DNA of 18,088 bases from an uncultured Lachnospiraceae bacterium (GTDB lineage Bacteria; Bacillota; Clostridia; Lachnospirales; Lachnospiraceae). Shown piece after piece: positions 16,308 through 18,088 of this stretch. The stretch is taken from positions 116,169 through 134,256 of the forward strand of contig CAPQSW010000004.1 in assembly GCA_948688495.1 (NCBI GenBank), in the 5' to 3' direction. Made by a program: the position numbers and the translations under genes. The notes below the pieces were generated by a model. It had not been told where the DNA came from, ran no database searches, and saw only the letters and a list, made by a program, of their open reading frames with translations. How positions within the stretch are numbered: the first letter of the stretch is position 1; every line of letters starts with the position of its first letter.

Positions 16308-16310
16308 ATC

Positions 16311-16997
16311 CTATTTAAAATAATCCAGTTTTTTCTCCAATCGTCCAAGGAGGACTGTCAGTACACCATTCCAGAGTAGATAATAAAATGCCGTGAAAAA
16401 CATTGGCCAGATAGCGCCCGATATTCCCTGGGAGCCTTTCATAAATGCCTGTCCTGCCCAGATAATCTCCTGCAGGGCGATGATGCGGGCAAGAGAGGTA
16501 TCTTTCACAAGCGTGATAATCTCATTGGACATGGGCGGCACAATCCGTTTAATCATTTGAAGCAACGTGATTTTAAAGAAAATCTGTCCTTTTGTCATGC
16601 CAAGCACCAGTCCGGCTTCCTCCTGTCCAATCGGTACGCCCTGAATGCCGCCACGGTATATTTCAGAGAAATAGCAGGCATAATTCAGGATGAAAGAGAC
16701 AGAAGCAGCAAGAAAACGTCCAGTTTCGCCGCCGCCCCAGATTGGGTTATGTAATACCAGGCCGGGAAAATAATAAATGATCAAAAGCTGAATCATCAGG
16801 GGTGTTCCCCTGACGATCCAGACAATAAATTTTGTAAAATAACTCAGCGGCCGAAAGCGGGACATGGAGCCAAAGGCGATAATCAGGCCCAGCGGAAAAG
16901 CGCCGATAAGTGTTACAAAGAAAAGTTTTAGTGTCTGCAGAAAGCCGATATTCAATGCTTTCAGGACGATTGGAAGTTGATCCAATATCTGTTCCAT
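16311..16997 (-). CDS. Polar amino acid ABC transporter, permease
   Basis: This 228-residue inner-membrane subunit is of the HisM/GlnP type. It has about five hydrophobic segments, beginning with LKLFFVTLIGAFPLGLIIAF, then the conserved VRGTPLMIQLLIIYY segment and the cytoplasmic EAA loop GVPIGQEEAGLVLGMTKGQI, which docks to the ATPase. The C-terminal part has NEIITLVKDTSLARIIALQE, typical of the family. GCAGGAA precedes the ATG by about 6 nt. It follows the receptor gene by 64 nt and precedes the ATPase gene by 166 nt, so it likely forms a homodimeric channel with two ATPase subunits. Confidence 0.93.
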   Translation of the reverse strand: MEQILDQLPIVLKALNIGFLQTLKLFFVTLIGAFPLGLIIAFGSMSRFRPLSYFTKFIVWIVRGTPLMIQLLIIYYFPGLVLHNPIWGGGETGRFLAASVSFILNYACYFSEIYRGGIQGVPIGQEEAGLVLGMTKGQIFFKITLLQMIKRIVPPMSNEIITLVKDTSLARIIALQEIIWAGQAFMKGSQGISGAIWPMFFTAFYYLLWNGVLTVLLGRLEKKLDYFK

Positions 16998-17061
16998 AAG
17001 TATTCCTGCCTTTTATACGATAGTAATCTGGTATTTTGTGGTTCTTACGCTGTAGGAAGCT

Positions 17062-17865
17062 TTACTGCTCAATAATTGCAGCCTGGACGCCGTACTTCTC
17101 GGCACATTCCGTCATGCTTCCATCTTTGTAGCTGGAAGCAAAGAAATCGTTCAATGCGCTGGCTAAGTCTGAACCTTTCCGGAAACCAACACCGTATTCT
17201 TCGTTGTTTAATCCAACCGTGTAAGTCAAATCCGCATAGCTGGTCCCTTCGCCTACCATAGCTGCAGCCATCAGGGAATCAATCACTGCGGCGTCGGAGG
17301 TTCCGGCTGCAATCTCCATCAGAGCGTCTGCCTGTGCCTTCACTGCCGTGTAATTCAATTCAAGAGCGGATACCTGTTCTTCGCCTGCACTTCCAGCCTC
17401 TACCGCAAATGTTAAATCAGAAAGGCTGTCCTTATCCTGGTATTGATCGGCTTTGTCCTTAGGCACAATGACAATCTGTGCATTGTTACAATATGCTTTG
17501 GAACATTCCATAGAACTTGTCACTTCGTCGGTGAGCGTCATGCCGTTCCATACACAATCGATGGTTTTGCCATCCAGCTCCATTATCTTGTTATCCCAGT
17601 CGATCTCAACAAATTCTGCGGTTACCCCGAGGCTCTCGGCAAAAGCTTTTGCCATGTCAGCGTCAAATCCAATCCAGTCTCCGTTGTCATCTTTGTAATC
17701 CATCGGTTCAAAGTCCGTGATGCCGATAACCAGAGTGCCTTTGTCTTTCACGTAAGCCAGGTCACTATCCTTGGCATTTCCAGATGTCTCCGACCCTGAA
17801 TTGCCGCATGCAGCCAGTGAAAATGCCATAATCAATGATAACATAAGTACGAGTATCTTTTTCAT
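17062..17865 (-). CDS. Amino acid ABC transporter substrate-binding lipoprotein
   Basis: This 267-residue extracellular receptor belongs to solute-binding family 3. I chose the ATG at 17863-17865 because it opens a lipoprotein signal (MKKILVLMLSLIMAFSLAAC, lipid-modified C20) and has AAAGGGAG upstream; a frame 31 codons longer has no signal at its start. The mature part begins with a Gly/Ser-rich linker, then GTLVIGITDFEPMDY and GFDADMAKAFAESLG, the family opening. The ligand region reads NGMTLTDEVTSSM: V115 stands where many family 3 receptors have the Arg that binds the amino acid alpha-carboxylate, so the ligand may differ from a simple polar amino acid. It is the first gene of the operon. 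Confidence 0.9.
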   Translation of the reverse strand: MKKILVLMLSLIMAFSLAACGNSGSETSGNAKDSDLAYVKDKGTLVIGITDFEPMDYKDDNGDWIGFDADMAKAFAESLGVTAEFVEIDWDNKIMELDGKTIDCVWNGMTLTDEVTSSMECSKAYCNNAQIVIVPKDKADQYQDKDSLSDLTFAVEAGSAGEEQVSALELNYTAVKAQADALMEIAAGTSDAAVIDSLMAAAMVGEGTSYADLTYTVGLNNEEYGVGFRKGSDLASALNDFFASSYKDGSMTECAEKYGVQAAIIEQ

Positions 17866-17948
17866 AATGTATGAATCTCCCTTTCTTTTGGTTATTTTTG
17901 GACAAAATGTAAAACGTTGTGTTCTGTCCGTATAAACGCTACGCCAAT

Positions 17949-17977
17949 ATACTAACAAGTTAGCATGTTAAAGTCAA
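17949..17977 (-). promoter_or_regulatory. Promoter of the ABC importer operon with a palindrome
   Basis: On the minus strand TTGACT (-35, 17972-17977) and TAGTAT (-10, 17949-17954) are 17 nt apart, close to consensus. The palindrome CTAAC-AA-GTTAG (17952-17963) overlaps the -10 and spacer, a good place for a repressor. The leader from about 17941 to the start codon is about 75 nt. Confidence 0.75.
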
Positions 17978-18038
17978 GGGGCAGATTTTTATTACAGGTT
18001 GTTACAAAAATAGTATAGAATAAAAAATTAAGATGGGG

Positions 18039-18088
18039 TATAATATGTCCTAAGGAGGGACCCAGCAAAGCTGGGAGGATGCCTTAGG
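18039..18088 (+). other. TATAAT box followed by nested hairpins, possible start of a structured RNA (cut by window end)
   Basis: A perfect TATAAT (18039-18044) is followed after 4 nt by an outer stem CCTAAGG (18049-18055) with CCTTAGG (18082-18088), enclosing CCCAGC-AAA-GCTGGG (18061-18075). No clear -35 is at 17 nt. The only ATG here (18079) reads Met-Pro-stop, so this is not a start codon. It could be the 5' part of an untranslated leader or small RNA whose rest lies outside the window. No known family is recognised. Confidence 0.4.

Noticed and set aside
18051..18086. TAAGGAGG followed by ATG near the right edge, as a gene start
   Set aside because: The ATG at 18079 is followed by Pro and then TAG, and the distance from TAAGGAGG is too long; the hairpin reading explains the sequence better.

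Overview
The window looks like chromosomal DNA of a gut-type member of the Clostridia, most likely Lachnospiraceae. This is inferred from strong AGGAGG ribosome binding sites, moderate G+C, a lipoprotein-type solute receptor, a very long secreted GH30 enzyme with FIVAR and Big_2 repeats, and a Clostridia-style pairing of a PqqD-like protein with an OPT transporter. No rRNA, tRNA, CRISPR array, transposase or phage gene was seen.

Layout. 1-440 (+): 3' end of feoB (ferrous iron transporter) with its terminator. 600-6413 (+): a 1937-residue secreted GH30 glycosidase with accessory binding, spacer and Ig-like domains. 6551-8872 (-): an operon of an OPT-family oligopeptide transporter followed by a small PqqD-like protein. 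A divergent promoter region at about 8873-9015 separates it from a (+) unit with a sodium-coupled NSS/SNF amino acid transporter (9016-10419) and, 35 nt later, a membrane sensor diguanylate cyclase (10455-12374). 12500-13468 (+): a Gfo/Idh/MocA oxidoreductase. 13621-15264 (+): an AlbA_2 (Schlafen-type) ATP-binding protein with C-terminal winged helices. 15359-17865 (-): a polar amino acid ABC importer operon in the order receptor, permease, ATPase, with a strong promoter at 17949-17977. The window ends inside a nested hairpin region just downstream of a TATAAT box.

The most unusual element is the AlbA_2 gene. It is bracketed by two mirror-image arrays of a roughly 10-bp repeat (AAACGCAYRY) that converge on the gene and end at each side in the same 18-bp perfect palindrome followed by a T run. 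A further half-site lies in the spacer of its likely promoter. This could be an autoregulated, transcriptionally insulated cassette or a small mobile unit with terminal inverted repeats.

A second oddity is the permease-ATPase junction of the ABC operon. A 54/55-nt hairpin-forming segment is duplicated there, each copy carrying a strong Shine-Dalgarno sequence and a tiny ORF. The second mini-ORF stops inside the Shine-Dalgarno sequence of the ATPase gene, which suggests translational coupling or a leader peptide.

Most genes are for nutrient capture: iron, peptides, amino acids by sodium symport and by ABC import, and polysaccharide breakdown. The diguanylate cyclase beside the NSS transporter may tie extracellular ligand sensing to c-di-GMP.
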